Positions 11,589 to 22,003 of a stretch of 64,000 nucleotides of DNA are shown piece after piece. Source of the DNA: Rhodocollybia butyracea (lineage: Eukaryota > Basidiomycota > Agaricomycetes > Agaricales > Omphalotaceae); NCBI GenBank assembly GCA_015501585.1, contig JADNRY010000163.1, positions 1 to 64,000 on the forward strand, given 5' to 3'. A model generated the notes under the pieces. The model did no database searches and had not been told where the DNA came from. It worked only from the letters and a program-made list of their open reading frames with translations. The position numbers and the translations under genes were made by a program. How positions within the stretch are numbered: the stretch's first letter is position 1; the number at the start of each line of letters is the position of its first letter.

Positions 11589-13866
11589 TCCCCGCTATTA
11601 GGCCTAAAATCGGCCTAAGGCGTGTAACCGTACATTTTGACACTTTGTATGTGTTATACAATGCAATAAGAGAGTTATACGGAGCCCGAGCATGATAGCT
11701 GTTGCCGAGGCAAAGAACTTAACAATAATACTCAGCGAGCCGTGAAGGTACGCCCACAAGCGTAGCCTAGAGCCAAGCTAGCAAGGATACCTGGGCTGCC
11801 CGGAGATGTAACGCTAGATTGTCAATCTAGTTATACCCAAGAGTGTAGACTCTCTAAACTACAGGACATCTCAAGGCGGGATAAGTACTAAGCCAACGCG
11901 TTACTCGAGGGAAGGAATTATGAGGGAAGGCATCCCTCGCACTAAGACCCCCAACGAGCTATGTTAAGATGTGGACTTTACAGTCTGTAACAATGGACCA
12001 GAATGATCCTGAGGAAACCGTAGAGATCTATTCGCGGCACCGGTCGCAACCGTGAGGACGGTAGAAACATGCTAAGCGGTCCTACGGAAAGCTACACGCC
12101 GGGATAGCCTTGGCAAATCGAAACATTTGATCTTAGAAATCATACACGGAAGGTCTTATCCGTTAAAGCCGACTATTGGGAATCACTTGTACATACTCAG
12201 CGCAGTTGCTCAAGATTATCATAAGTGGTGTCGTTGGAAAGCTAGATAACAGGCCTTCTCGAGAGAATGTTAATCACACTCAGGATGGACAGAACTATCC
12301 GGGAATAGAATGAAACTCACCCAAGGGAAACCGGGCGGCGAGTGATCATGAAGCGTAAAGGTACTCCTGACCCCGGAGAATTGTGGAGTAATTGGAGAAA
12401 CCTCGCTCGGATCAAAACACTCTAAAACTATGTTAATCCTCACGAAATCATATTTTACCTCTGATATATACCCAAGAATGGACTATTTCTTTATTGTGTG
12501 TACCATATATAGGCTGGAGTTTCCTTTCCGAGCCAGATTCCTCTGTTCCACTCTCCTTCCGTCTCTCTCTGTATCTGTTTCATCTATTTTTCGTATTAAA
12601 CTCTCTCTACTCAGTATATAAGCCAGATATATTTATTCAATAAGACAAGTTACCTGCCACCTCCCCTGTACGAGATTGGTTGTGTTCCTTCACCTCAAAG
12701 TTTCTTGCCCTCAACTTGACTGCTAAGACCAGTGCTCCGTAGAACGTCCCCTTGGGACTAGTAGCGTGACGCCTCCTGACTTGGTTATCTTTAGAAAGTA
12801 ATAAACTTCACAAAGTTACTTGCCACCTCCCCTGTACGAGATTGGTTGTGTTCCTTCACCTCAGAGGATCTTTCCCTCGATTTGTATGTCAGGAAGTGAG
12901 CTCCGTAGAACGTCCTCGGGACTAGTAGCGTGACGCTTCTCTACTTAACTATGAGTTGGTTGTTAGTTTCTTCACCTAGTAAGTAGCTGGTCACCTCTCT
13001 ATGTGTTCCCGCGGAGAAGTGTTAGTTGCTTCACGAAGTTGTTAGCCAGTCTCGACGCTTTACCGCGGAGTGACTGATAGTTTCTTCAAGGAGTTTGATT
13101 TACTGCCATATTACTTGCTCGGCGGAATTTGGCCTGTAATAGAATTTCACAAACTTCCTTTGGCCCACTTGAGAATCTGATCGAGTCTTGAGCGTGTGAG
13201 TTCCCTCGAACTCCAGATCAACCTTAAATCTAGTTGCTTCCTTAGAGGGACGGTTTCTAGTAAGGAATTATTTGGCTCCAGAGTGAGGGTTCCTTAGTCG
13301 ACTTCCCTGTGAAGTTAGGCGAGCCACTAAGATTGTGGTACAAGTTCCTAGTGATTAAGTTCACTTACAATATCGTAGCTTGGCCCAGAGTTTGGTCGAG
13401 GACTTTACGGCGTCACAGCAGCTAGTGCCAGAGTTTGCCTAGGGTTGTTGACAAACCTCGAGATTACTATTCTAGCTAGAGCCAGAGTTTGCCTAGGAGA
13501 ATCTTAGTTTCGTTGTATTGGTTTTGGTTTTGATTATTTGGTTTTGGACACATACACATTATTGGTTTTGGTTTGGTTATATTGATTCGGACATCCCGAC
13601 GTTCCCTCGTACATATTTACACCCAGCTGGGCTTCCCTCGACTCAGTTCTAAGAGTTGTCCAAGCTTAGTTACCCATGTTAATGCAATGGTCTTGAACCT
13701 GGAGCAACCGCGTGCATACCTCCGATACTATCAAACTTTCCCTCGGGGAATCTCTGACAACCCGCCCTCGCTCCCTTACATATCGATAGTCTGGTTAGGT
13801 GCGGTAGTGTTTTTGTTAGGTTGTTTTATAGCACCTTTCACACACCTACACATAAATACCCAAATA
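11589..13866 (+). mobile_element. Large Gypsy-family LTR (solo copy), expanded
   Basis: This is homologous to 29408-31263, from 'tccccg.tattag' through 'cgtgtaaccgtacatt' to 'acccaaatatc'. It has a TATATAAG box at 12615-12622. It is about 0.4 kb longer than the central copies because of extra material at about 12650-13170, which includes a repeated block 'gccacctcccctgtacgag' (12656 and 12822 areas). Instead of primer site and gag, its 3' end joins directly to Copia sequence at 13867, the outer breakpoint of the giant inverted repeat. Confidence 0.75.
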
Positions 13867-16751
13867 TCGGGCTTGTCAATGTTGATCGGGGCCTTTCAAC
13901 TTCAACTCTCTCCCCTCAAGTCCAACATCACTCTCTCTCTCTTCCACCTCAATAAATCCTCAAATCTCATTATCTTCACACCTAAAAATAACAGACCGCT
14001 CAGTTCCAACTGTTTTCGTGTCCGGCCACCAGATTCTGTGCCCCTGACTGACTTCAATTTCTTCAGTACTGTCATTATGGCCAACCCATCGTCCAACTCT
14101 GGTTCTAATGTCGAGTTTAGAAATGTATTTCTTTAGCACAAAGACCTTTGCTCCCCATTCCGGTGTATTAGCAACATTTGGCCTCTTTCCGTATGCCGCT
14201 TCATAGGGAGTTTTGTCGGCTAGGGCATGAGTCGGTGTGCAGTTCTTCAACCAAACAGCGTGAGTTACGCATTCGGCCCATAGAGACTTCGGTAGATTGC
14301 TAGCATGAAGCATAGCTCGGAGTCGCTGAAGTAGTATGAGGTTTAGGTGTTCCACAACGCCGTTCTCTTCGGGAGTGTCATGTATAGTGACTCGGTGGAC
14401 TATTCCATTATTGCGTAGGTGAGTTTTAAATTCCTCGCTCATATATTCGCCACCTCCATCTGAATGGAAAATCTGGATAGTCACTCCAAAAAGATTTTTC
14501 ATGAGCGCCACGTATTGCTGGTAAGCTCGGAACGTGTTGCTTTTCAAGTGGAGTAGGAAGAGGTGAGTTAGGCGTGTACTGTCAGTGAAAGTAACGAAGT
14601 AACGCTTTCTGCCTTTAGATTCTATCAATGCTGGACCCCAAACATCAGAGTGTACATGTTCTCCAAGACTTTGTGGACATTCACCTTGGTGTACTTTTGG
14701 AATTGGTTTCCTAGATTGTTTTGCGAAGATACAAGTCTTGCATTGGTCAACATCGATGTTTTCGAGTTCAGCTCCCTCAACAAATCTGTTTTCAACCATC
14801 CTTCTTGCAGCGGGATAGGAGATATGTCCCATACGTCGGTGCATTTCCTCCAATGTGACTTTCTCAACCATGGCATTGACTTCCCCAGGTGTAATATCAC
14901 TAACGATGCGATATAATCCATTGGATTTCGGGACGCAACCTACAAGGTCACCATCAGCATTGACAATGGTAGCTTGACCACCCCCAAAGGTAATCGTGTA
15001 TCCGGCATCATCAAGACTTCCAATCGATATCAATGTGTTAGAAAGCTTGGGAACGTACAATGCATTCAGTAGCGGTACATTCTTTTCTCCTACTCGAACG
15101 TTCGCATCAGCGCGTAAGTTCGCACTGAATTCCCCTTTAGTAGCTGTATGGAAACGTCTTGCAGGGCAAGCACTGGGTGCCGAATCAAAGATTGTCCCAT
15201 CAGGGGACATATCCTTGGTGCATCCAGTGTCAAGAATGTGAGAGAATACCTTCTCGTCACTTTCTCCGCTAACGTGTTTAGCAGCATCAAGATCGGCAAA
15301 GGGAATGTCTGTGGAGAGGATGTAGAGGTCACGAAAATTGGCCTCCTTGAGTACAGTCTCTCCTTTTTCTTCTTAAGGGTCTGACTCTGAATAAGGTGCG
15401 GGAGCTGGTACACCTCCTTGGAGTCTGAATCAGAAACAGGTACAAGCCCTGGCATATCGTCATCGCTGATGAGACCTTTGAATGGGTCTTCATCACCTTT
15501 GGAGTCGCTCGCTGGTGGAGTATCGAATAGGCTATCAAGGTCAGAGTCTGAGTCGGAATCATCCTCTGCGAGGTAGGCAAAGTCGTCAACAGCATTGGCG
15601 GATTCATCCTTTTTCTTCTCCGGTGCCTTAGTGCTAGTGGAGTTTTTCTTGTTGCCTTTAGGTGAGTCAGTTTTTGACCCTTTTGCTGGACAGTTGCAAC
15701 TAATATGACCGTATTCGTTACAATTATAGCAACGAGGTCCCTGTCTGGTACCACCACCTCGACATCCTCCACGACCACGTTGACCGCCCCCTCGCCCTCC
15801 TCGATTCGGTGTATTCCCAGAAGCATTAGCGGAGGAGGCTTCAGCGGTAAGTGCGGTATCTTTTGCATCTTTCTCCTTCTCCTTTGCTGATACTGACTTG
15901 TTACGGACTCTTCCTTTGGGATTTTTGTATTTCCAGTGACTCTCGAGAAGACAAATAAGCATTTCAGTCTTCAACACTTCACCCTTCAGGTCATAAACCT
16001 GGATGATCGTGTTGATGTAGTCTTTATAGGAGTTCGGCAGGATTTTCAGAACATGGGAACAATATTCTGTATTGGAGACTGAACCACCGCAATTTTCTAT
16101 CTCTTCTACCATCTCAACGTCGGAATCCAAGAAGTCTGGGAGCTCCATAGTCCTTGGTTCAAAGGTATTTTTCTCCCATTTCTGTTTCATATCCGAAATC
16201 ATGACCTCTGATTTTACCTGCAGTTCCTCGGTTAAATTCAACCAAATGTCATATACGCGAGTGGATTTCCTAGTGACCTTGCGCATCAAGCGGTCACCAA
16301 GACGTGAAACCAAGACTGAACGGGCCTGATTTTCTACTCTGGTGTAGTACATGTAAGTCTGATTTTCCGTCTCGTAATTCGGGTCTGACGGATCAGTTGG
16401 TTGACTAGGGGGCTTGTATTTCTTGTCAAAGATATGGGCAATACCGGCAGCGGCAATAGCGATATGCCATCACTGCTTGAAGATGGTAGAATTTTTTCCT
16501 TTAGGATCGAGTTGTGGAACCTGAGCGAAGTGGTCTGTACGCTGAGTAAAGAGCTGTAAGCTCGAAGGAGGTTCAATGGGATTCAAAAAAGGTGTGTTTG
16601 GCGCAGCCTTCGAGGTCGCGGTAGCACGAATACAGGTAGAAATAGGAGCTTCGGGTGTTTCATGAATAGGGGTAAATTCTTCTTCTTCCTCAATATCGAC
16701 CTCAGGGTCATGGGAAGCGGCACGACTAGCCTGGCGGGATACGGAGGACAT
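13867..16751 (-). pseudogene. Copia gag-protease-integrase, left copy
   Basis: Gag starts at the ATG at 16751 (MSSVSRQASRAASHD). An in-frame TGA follows at about 16469, then the main gag frame (16352-15090) with a zinc knuckle of CX2CX4HX4C form (CYNCNEYGHISCNC) and an acidic linker. The protease (LDTGCTKDM) and integrase lie in a different frame (15210-13960), so a frame change is needed near 15370 at the run AAGAAGAAAAAGG. Integrase shows the HHCC region, both Asp residues (HSDVWGP, FHSDGGGEY) and the catalytic Glu in PEENGVVEH. The open frame ends at the breakpoint. The left copy keeps the Glu that the right copy lost. It cannot encode a full polyprotein. Confidence 0.85.
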
Positions 16752-16838
16752 CGTAAACAGGTTGTTTTATCTGGAGACGCAGCAGAACGGAGGGTAACTC
16801 GGGGCCCAATAACCTGTTGTAGTAGTTTCTTATAGCGC

Positions 16839-17118
16839 TGTAAAGTAAATGTACGGACTCAGCGCGAATACTAGTCGGAGTAAACATCTCATATACCTGT
16901 AAAGTAAATGTACGGACTAGTACAGGATAAGTAAGTAAACTAATATACAAAGAGAATAAAAGAAAGGCTAACCTCAGCGCAAATACTAGTCGGAGTAAAC
17001 GTCTGAGGTAGCTTACATACGCGAGTAGCTACAAGTACAAGTAAGTTAGATAATAGCCAAAATGAAAATCAAATACTACAGGCTATCTTACACAGAACAC
17101 GTTTGTACTTACTCAACA
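16839..17118 (-). repeat. Copia 5' LTR, left copy
   Basis: Mirror image of 50300-50579. It starts TGTTGAGTAAG and ends TTTACA in element orientation. It contains a duplicated block around 'ctccgactagtatt.gcgctgag'. Confidence 0.7.
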
Positions 17119-18545
17119 GGGATACCTGGGCTACCCAAGTGAAGGCCTGGCAGGTCTTCAGACCTGAGTGAGCCTCAAGTCCACCTGAGCCCAGAGTGCT
17201 TATCCTGATGTTGCGTCACCCAAAATGCCTGATGTCACTCTGAAAAATTGGCTGGTTGCTTATGCGGGGACCATGACATTTAAAAGATGAAAAAAACTTG
17301 GAAAAAGTTGTATCTGAGGTCTACAGCCTCTCTATAATCTGGACTGCATGATTCCATTGGTCACTCTCCTGTGTGACACCATCTTGGAGACCACTGTAAA
17401 TTCCCATTTCTGTCATAATTCCACACATCTTCTCCTTCAGCAGTAAAGCAGTAGGTATGATGACTGGATTGGATCTAGTGGGAGGAACAATGGGAGGATC
17501 TGTGGGAGATTATGCAATAAGTAATATCTGAAGGTATTCAATGTGTTCTATAATGTGTTCTATAATGTATTAGTGCCTGTGGAGGTCCTGTGGATGAAGA
17601 ATATAGGAAGAAGGCATGTTTTTACCTTTTTACTGAGTTGAAGTAGCATGAGCAAAAGAATGTTAATTAGGGCTGCTCATCTTCAGAGTTAAACCAAGGC
17701 TTGTCACAATTAAAGATGGTCATATCGCCTATGTCACGCTAAAAACGAGCTCCGTTGGGTGTGACTGTCCCGGAGAGATGGAAAAGGTAATCACATGAAA
17801 GCTGGCCACCTGGTCAGCATTCAGCTTACTAGACGCGTACGAACAAAGTTCAATTCACAGCATGCATTTAAAAAAATCACAAGTGCAGCCAGGTGCAGCC
17901 TGAAACAAACCTAATGCTGCTCCTTCAAGTTAGGGTGCGACTTTGGTGCTATATTTCAGTACTATCCCCTCATATCCTCCATTCAAGTGATGCTCGTTTC
18001 AAACTGCAGCTCATCATTTGGGATTGAACAGACCCATATCGGATTACCTCTAGCCTCCTCTGGTAGCCCACAGGTTTCAGATTATCATTGGTACATAAAT
18101 TACGCCGTCGCAATTTCTAGTACACAGCTCCAGTACATAGGAACATACAGACTCCTCCAACTCTAGAGGTTCCAATACAATTGCAATGAGCTAGAAAAAA
18201 AATCAAAATGTATACCATCTGGCATAATATAGCAGTCAGCTCTGTTAGATGGAACGATCCAAAAACAAAGGAAAGGACATGATGTTTCATAACAACATAG
18301 AGGCATACATATTGCACGGATTTTAGTTGATGCAGGAGAGGACTCACAGAATTTATAAATATGCATGCAAACAAAAATGAAAAAAAAAAACCGAAAACAA
18401 GGCTCAAAATCCAGTGAGAATCTTGTGATCCGCGTTCAAGAAAACGAAAGCCGTCAAAACACTAAGTATATCTAAAGCTGAAACCTAGAACATCCATAGA
18501 ATAGCAGGAACAAAAGAAAAAACAGAAAACAAAAGGTCTCCAGAA
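17119..18545. other. Intergenic stretch between Copia LTR and glycosyltransferase gene
   Basis: No gene is seen. An A11 run lies at 18380-18390 where the right arm has a 25-base T run. Short minus-strand open frames at 18117-18407 carry no recognisable motif. Confidence 0.4.
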
Positions 18546-18579
18546 AAACCACAACAGAGAAACTCACCCCAACTCCATC

Positions 18580-20822
18580 TTACCTGGTCCGCATCGGGTA
18601 ACTCTCCTTCAACTCCATCACATCCATTTCGCTCCTGTTGCTCCTGCCACTTGGGTCCCTCAGGCTCCTCATAAACCCTCCAAGTCGATACTCATATCCC
18701 TGTCCACGCGCAGTTCCACTCCCAGACCCACTAGCAACCGCCGTTCCTGAGCTTCCACTCCCACTCCTACCACCCCGATAATCGTACACCTGTCCATCAT
18801 CCAAGACTCTCCTTCGCATAGCTGGCGGCGCTGTCATATTACTGGTATGACTGTCGTTTCTGTCGAACTGTGATTCCTTTTCGTTCTGCACCCCACATTG
18901 TACCCCATGGCCACCACTCTGACCCTCATAAAGGACATTGGCGTTGACATTCGAAGTCCCCTGTTTATCTTGTTTGTCCATCGCAGCAGTAGCAGCAGCG
19001 ATATCACCGATACCCGTTTGGGTGCCCCAGCCTGTCTGTGGTAGTAAGAGACATGAGAAAGTGACAAAGGCAGGAAGACCCGAGGTTACGGAAACATGTA
19101 GATACAAAGGCACACAGGCACGGAAGCATGAAGGAAGACACAAAGGATCAAAGGCACAAAGACATGAAGACATGAATACAAAAAGACAGGAGAACATGAG
19201 AACCAGGAGACACCAAGGCACGAAAATAAGACAACACGAAGACATGAAACCTTGAAATCACAGAAAAAACGACAAAAAAACCAAAAACCCACCTCATGCA
19301 ATGTACACAGTGCATACAGCTTCATAACAGCAAAATAATACCCAAAGACAATAAACGCGGGGACATAGATGATGTCTTTGGGACAATACCACAGATGTGG
19401 GAGGAGCTTGGCTGTTCGGGCCGCAAGGAGCCACGTGAAGTATGGGAGAAGAATGTTCCTACATGACGGTGTTGATGAACTCAGGAGCGAGAGAGGATGA
19501 ATCGGACAACGTACCACCAAGGTAAATGATATCCACCGTGTTCCGAAGGAAGAGTGCTCTTATAAACCAAAGATGCGACTAGACACAGTCCCGCTAGTAA
19601 AGTGAACGGATTGAAGAGTTTGTCGACCTAGTCGTAACGAAATAAAACACGTGCAAATGGGAAGATCAAAGATTCTCAAACTTACCATAGTATACGCGAC
19701 ATACGGGTGCGCCATCCAAAAACTCCTCAAATCGCTCCTCCAAGTATTCCGCGTCCACCTCAAAACCTGCTTCAAAAACCTCCAATTTGGCTTCATCGTG
19801 CTCAGCAACTCCGTCTCCTTACAACACTGCACGTACGTACTCCACCGCGTCAAGAACTTGTCATCCCCCGAGTTAAGCTGGTACTTGCCGAGCCAGTAGT
19901 TGTGCGTGAACCCATGCAGAAACTCGGGGTCTTTGAGGATGATAGTCCGATACGCGGCGGTCCTTCCAGAGAGACACGGGAGCCCCCCATCGATATGTGT
20001 CGAGCACGCGATCTCGATGTTCCGGATCAAAAGTCTGAAGGCCGCAAGAACCTCCCATACGGTCATCTCCTTCCCACAAGGCTGCACGCGCTGGCTAGTG
20101 CCCACACCCCCAATCTTCTGGTCTTCAAAACAGGCCAACACATACGGAAGCAGCGTCGGCGGCCAAATCGAGTCGTCATCAGCAAACACAATGATATCTG
20201 TCGTGGTGTTCTTGATGCCATGACTCATCTGGAGCTGTTTATTCGCAAACGGGACGGTTAGAACATGGATACGTTCTGGGTCTATGGCGTTGGCGAGGTC
20301 TTGTAGAGGTCCTAACATCTTATCTTCGGTGATGATGAGGATTTCTTTAGGGTTGCCGACTAACAAGCTGCGAGCTGCATCTTTGATTTGTCGCCTGCGT
20401 CAATGGTGGGTACGATGATAGTGACGTCTTCTTTGGCGAGGTATATTGGGTTTTGGGGAAGTGGGACTGGACGGTATGTGAAGGAGGCGGCGAGACGGAT
20501 GCAGAACCAGAAATAGCGGTAAAATCTGTATGAAGATAGCTGAGTTTTGGAGACTGAAGGCAAGGTGTGTGTATATACCCGATTACACCAAAGGGAAGAA
20601 CTAGAAATCCGTTTAGAATTGAACGTTGTAGAGAAATTTGAGACTTACATATTGGAAAGTTATCAGAAGTAAGATAGAGCATCCTAGGTAGAGGATCCGA
20701 AAAGGTTGGCTTGAAGTAGATGGAAGAAAGTAGCAAGAGGAGGACAAAGAGTGTTTTTTAACTTTGCGATCACGTTCTTCTCGCAAAAAGATCACGTTTA
20801 GCTCTTCATCGACATCCTCCAA
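18580..20822 (-). CDS. Cps1-like family 2 polysaccharide synthase, left copy (one frameshift)
   Basis: This is a membrane glycosyltransferase of the GT2 (Cps1/hyaluronan synthase-like) type, expected to transfer sugars from nucleotide sugars to a growing polysaccharide at the membrane. In order: a hydrophobic segment (ILYLGCSILLLITFQY), an intron, the domain start (EDVTIIVPTIDAGDKSK), FADDDSIWP (metal/nucleotide-binding aspartates), HIDGGLPCLSG, LNSGDDKFLTRW, the QVLRWTRNTWRSDLRS block (QxxRW type), C-terminal hydrophobic segments (NPFTLLAGLCLVASLVY, DIIYVPAFIVFGYYFAVM), then a long last intron and a hydrophilic Gly/Ser-rich tail from TGWGTQTGIGDIAAATAA to a TAA at 18580. One T is missing near 20380 relative to the right arm, which puts a stop just after SKMQLAAC. 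The true ATG is not identified. The 5-bp and 535-bp losses of the right copy are absent here. Confidence 0.8.
19100..19255 (-). repeat. Degenerate minisatellite inside the last intron of the glycosyltransferase gene
   Basis: In gene orientation the intron is built from loose repeats of about ten bases resembling TGTCTTCGTG or TGTCTTTGTG. The same tract is at 48701-48860 in the right arm. It makes chance open frames on both strands. Confidence 0.6.
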
Positions 20823-22003
20823 GTTGTAGCTTCTTCTAAGGCCAGGCTATAAGCAACGCCCGTGCCAGTTTTCGATCCATTTTCGTTATAAATTATTAAA
20901 TAAGTCTTGCTAAATGATGATGGCACAAGTTTCTCTTCATCGTGACACGAAGCTAATACGGGAAAAGACCTAACGCGAGGTTGGAAGATAAAAGAAGGCT
21001 GAGGCTGAGGCTGTGCACGCTGTATTGATCCAAACTGCGACGGGTCAAAGCTGGATTTATCAGACCGCATTCCATCCATATGCCTCAATCAAGATTCAAT
21101 TGTACTGAAAAGATATCCAGCTTGGATTCCGGGCTCGCTCCTGAAGCTTTGAAGCTTCTAAGTAAGGTATTCACGACTCGCCTGCTTGAGGCTTTGACCT
21201 GAACGACACTGAACTCGGAACCATAAGCTTCGTGAGTTTTGTACTTATAACTCTACTAATAGTCCATCCAGTCGGTCTTCGATGACTCACAGGAAGAAAG
21301 TCGGCTATGGGCAGCGCTCTCCATATTATCCCGCTCCAGGAAATGAACAATCTCCAAACGCACGTTAACCGGGTAACCACGAAGTTTGACGAGGGATCAT
21401 GAGCTGGATGAACTGAACAAGGGAAAAAAAACAAACGGCGATGTAGAGCCGGGTGCAAGCCTGTGTGATCTCGGACGACATCTGAATGGATGTTAACATT
21501 TTCAAGTATCCCTATAAGGCTTTTCTTGCGTACCTCATCTTGCCACTGCCAGAGTTGAATTGAAAACTGGAATTCACAGATCCAGGACAATAGCTAATAC
21601 TATCTTTTGTAGCCTGGTAGAGCGCGTCACTGGTATCAGTATCCAAAGGACTTAATGATAAGGCCAGTCGGTCAAGTCGGCTTGAAGGATGCTCCTCGAC
21701 ACCCTTGTGATGATTCACGCGAGCGGCGAGGTAGGTTACAAGCTACCGTTGAGCGCTGTTCTTGAATAGAGTGGTCTGCTGAGTTTTCAATCGTTCTTGT
21801 CGCAGCCGTGAGTGATACTTTATGGGGGTTACAGGGGGTTACGGGCTAAACCATATCATTTACTGGTTCCGTACAGGGGCAACTGTAAAAGCTACTGGTC
21901 CCGTGTATAAAAATTGATCACTCCAAGTTTCCGGCTTCGACTGATTCGTCTTTAAACTACTTGTACAGGACAAAGAACACAAATTGTGGTACTTATTCTG
22001 CAG
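20823..22003. other. Intergenic stretch with two unassigned open frames
   Basis: This separates the glycosyltransferase and reductase genes. Minus-strand open frames at 20798-21088 and 21512-21718 are conserved in the mirror arm but lack ATG starts and known motifs. The first carries a Pro-Gln repeat that is one unit (6 bp) longer here than in the right arm. The segment near 21290-21370 reads VNVRLEIVHFLERDNMESA in one frame, suggestive of a decayed coding exon. Confidence 0.3.

Larger units (their letters stand above)
13867..17118 (-). mobile_element. Copia element, 5' half only (truncated at palindrome edge)
   Basis: On the minus strand this holds the 5' LTR (17118-16839), gag, protease and integrase. 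It then stops at 13867 where the sequence changes to Gypsy LTR. Reverse transcriptase and RNase H are missing here but present in the mirror copy (50300-56981). Confidence 0.85.

Noticed and set aside
13573..14136. 187-codon plus-strand open frame
   Set aside because: It crosses the Gypsy LTR end and runs antisense through Copia integrase, so it is a chance fusion at the breakpoint.
18938..19255. Plus-strand Lys/His-rich frame
   Set aside because: It is made by the complement of the intron minisatellite and the last synthase exon.
21171..21718. Possible small gene between synthase and reductase (mirror 46234-46785)
   Set aside because: No ATG at the frame start, no recognised domain, and one-base differences between arms change the frame.
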